A stretch of DNA of 64,000 bases from Stichopus chloronotus (taxonomy: Eukaryota > Echinodermata > Holothuroidea > Aspidochirotida > Stichopodidae), in assembly GCA_021234535.1 (NCBI GenBank), contig CM037838.1, forward strand, positions 14,134,195 through 14,198,194. The letters run 5' to 3'. Shown here in pieces: positions 62,560 to 64,000 of the stretch (position 1 is the stretch's first letter; each line of letters opens with the position of its first letter). Both the position numbers and the translations under genes were made by a program. The notes under the pieces were generated by a model. That model saw only the letters and a program-made list of their open reading frames with translations, had not been told where the DNA came from and ran no database searches.

Positions 62560-63810
62560 TGCACTGCTGACACAGTGGTGTCGGTGGCAGGTCTAAGGCC
62601 TCGCAAATTCGGTTGGTGTACGGAGCACGCGAAAGTGCTACTGGAGGCCACAGTATTGGTAAGATAGCATGAAGAAAATAGGATGGCGTCTTCCACCCAG
62701 CAGCAGCAAGCATGTCCTCTATGGGAAGGTTGCAAAACCAGGCTGCGGATGTAGCATGCCCCAGCCCATCATGCGTTCAGATGCATTCTCCCGGCAGAGC
62801 TAGTGACCGAATTAGAGTAACAATCCAATGTGAAAGCTTTTCCTTTGAAGCTGGCATGCATGGTTGGCACTGTAAAATGAACAGGCGGTCCGACACACGC
62901 ACAGGTTTCGTTCGTTCAATGTACCTTTGAGAGCCCTGAAAAGGCACCAGAGTTTGTCGTCCGAGACTGAAGAGGCAGTGCTAAGCTTCGGCAGGTGGTT
63001 ATCCCCCGGGGAGAACTAGTTGTCTAATTCTTAGCTAGAAAGTGTGGGTCTTGGAGTAGCCACACCCCCTTTGGGTTGAAGCACGTAAACCCTGGCTAAA
63101 GGGTGAGTGCATGTAGCAATGCCTGGTGACCCGCCGATGAGAGGCCATTAAAAATAGGGGTTTGTAGGTGAGCAGGTATATCCAGCATGTTGTGAAGCGG
63201 CTCAAAAGGCAGACCCAACAAGCTTGTCTAAAACCGCATTTATGGGCCAGGAAAGGGATAAATAACACATCAGTGGTTGTCAGTGAAACATATGGCCCCA
63301 GCGAAGTTGACCGAGGATGGTGTTGGTCCCTATAGTGGAATTATTGACGAATTCGTAATGCACAGCAGCAATAGATGAGCGGTAGTTATGTATAGTGCTC
63401 ACCTGCTTGCCCTCCTGGAAGAGCAGGCATGAAAAGCTGGCAAGGTCTGGGGCAGACATTTCCAGGGGATCGAGAGCATTTTCCGACGCCTGGGCATAGT
63501 ATCGTTCCAAAGGCGAATCGTAAGTCTTAACCGTGGATGGACACCTCTCTGTGGCGGCAAGGTCTGCAACCTCTGCAGAAAAGCCTGCTGATTGCAAGGA
63601 TGTCATGACAGTGGCCAGGAAGCTAGGCGGAGAGTTGTCATGTCTTGATGTCATGAGCAGCGACAGAGCCGCAGGGAACAGAAACAGTAGATCGACTAGA
63701 GGGCGTAAGAGCAACGGAAACCACGGCTTTTTGTCCAGCACGGAGCTACAGGAAGGAGACCTGCCGGAGTGTTCTGCAGTCTTTCTGCAGAACCAAGTGA
63801 ACAAGGGCAA
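62560..63810 (-). mobile_element. DIRS-like tyrosine-recombinase retroelement fragment, decayed
   Basis: Minus strand, N- to C-terminus. The core-binding domain at 63810-63280 includes CPSTVKTYDSPLERYYAQA, ENALDPLEMSAPDLASFSCL and STIHNYRSSIAAVH, the 'S . S T . . . Y . S . W . . F' and 'S . S T I . . Y R S A I A . . H' patterns of DIRS recombinases. A catalytic part near 63210-63110 has KPLFLMASHRRVTRH. The C-terminal part at about 62770-62570 has THDGLGHATSAAWF and LPIEDMLAAAGWKTPSYF. The frame is interrupted by stops and shifts. The HxxR motif has lost its Arg and I see no nucleophilic Tyr. An RT/RNase H part would lie past 64000. The 62-64 kb segment looks richer in G+C than its surroundings. 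Confidence 0.82.
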
Positions 63811-64000
63811 ATGGCGGAAAGGCGAACATTGAGAGGCCTACTAATGGGAAGGATACTGCGTCCGCCTTTCATGTTATGTCACAAAGGTGTAAAGATGTGC
63901 ATCATTTGGAAACGCGAACATGTCCACGTGAGGTCTGCTCTAAAGGCCAAAAATGTGCTCCACCCAGTGGCAACATAACATTCAACCCCCAACATCGTAT
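63811..64000. other. Right edge of window, element sequence likely continues
   Basis: Same base composition as the DIRS-like relic. No separate feature recognised. Confidence 0.35.

Overview
This is animal nuclear DNA: AT-rich, with short exons, long introns, GT-AG splice sites, many minisatellites and decayed retroelements. The relic types (DIRS-like tyrosine-recombinase element, Ty3/Gypsy pol, LINE tails, a TTAA-flanked MITE) and many TAGGCCT-type motifs suggest a marine invertebrate deuterostome, probably an echinoderm. That placement is inference.

Layout. (1) 1-5.5 kb: intergenic, with a broken Ty3/Gypsy pol relic on the minus strand (about 1.37-3.12 kb). (2) 5564-30505, plus strand: a complete ABCC-family (MRP4-type) transporter gene. 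I placed 26 coding exons. Every phase joins, they sum to 3981 nt, and they encode 1326 residues, close to the usual length of ABCC4. The product has two six-helix membrane domains, two nucleotide-binding domains, no TMD0, and tandem N-glycosylation sequons in the first extracellular loop of the second membrane domain. Its introns hold a TTAA-flanked MITE, several minisatellites (two of which appear to involve splice-junction sequence) and a LINE tail. (3) 30.5-44.7 kb: intergenic. It contains an eight-copy 144-bp tandem repeat in which each unit carries a DR1-like nuclear-receptor site, and a block of unassigned coding-like sequence at 42.1-42.97 kb. (4) 44749-55100, minus strand: the C-terminal 264 codons of a WD40 protein that I recognise as WDR31, in six exons with consistent phases. 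Its N-terminal exons were not found and probably lie past the right edge. (5) 55-64 kb: repeat-rich. It has a fold-back element at 57.1-57.35 kb and a decayed DIRS-like tyrosine recombinase (62.56-63.81 kb, minus strand), in DNA that looks visibly richer in G+C. Inverted repeats beside the recombinase match the fold-back arms.

The two host genes are convergent (tail to tail) and I see no functional link. ABCC4 exports organic anions and cyclic nucleotides at the plasma membrane. WDR31 is a WD40 scaffold linked to cilia. I found no RNA gene, CRISPR array or bacterial-type operon, and no clearly new multi-gene system. The most unusual items are the DR1 repeat array, the related repeat blocks in the introns that follow both Walker B exons, the splice-junction-derived repeats, and the fold-back/DIRS relationship.
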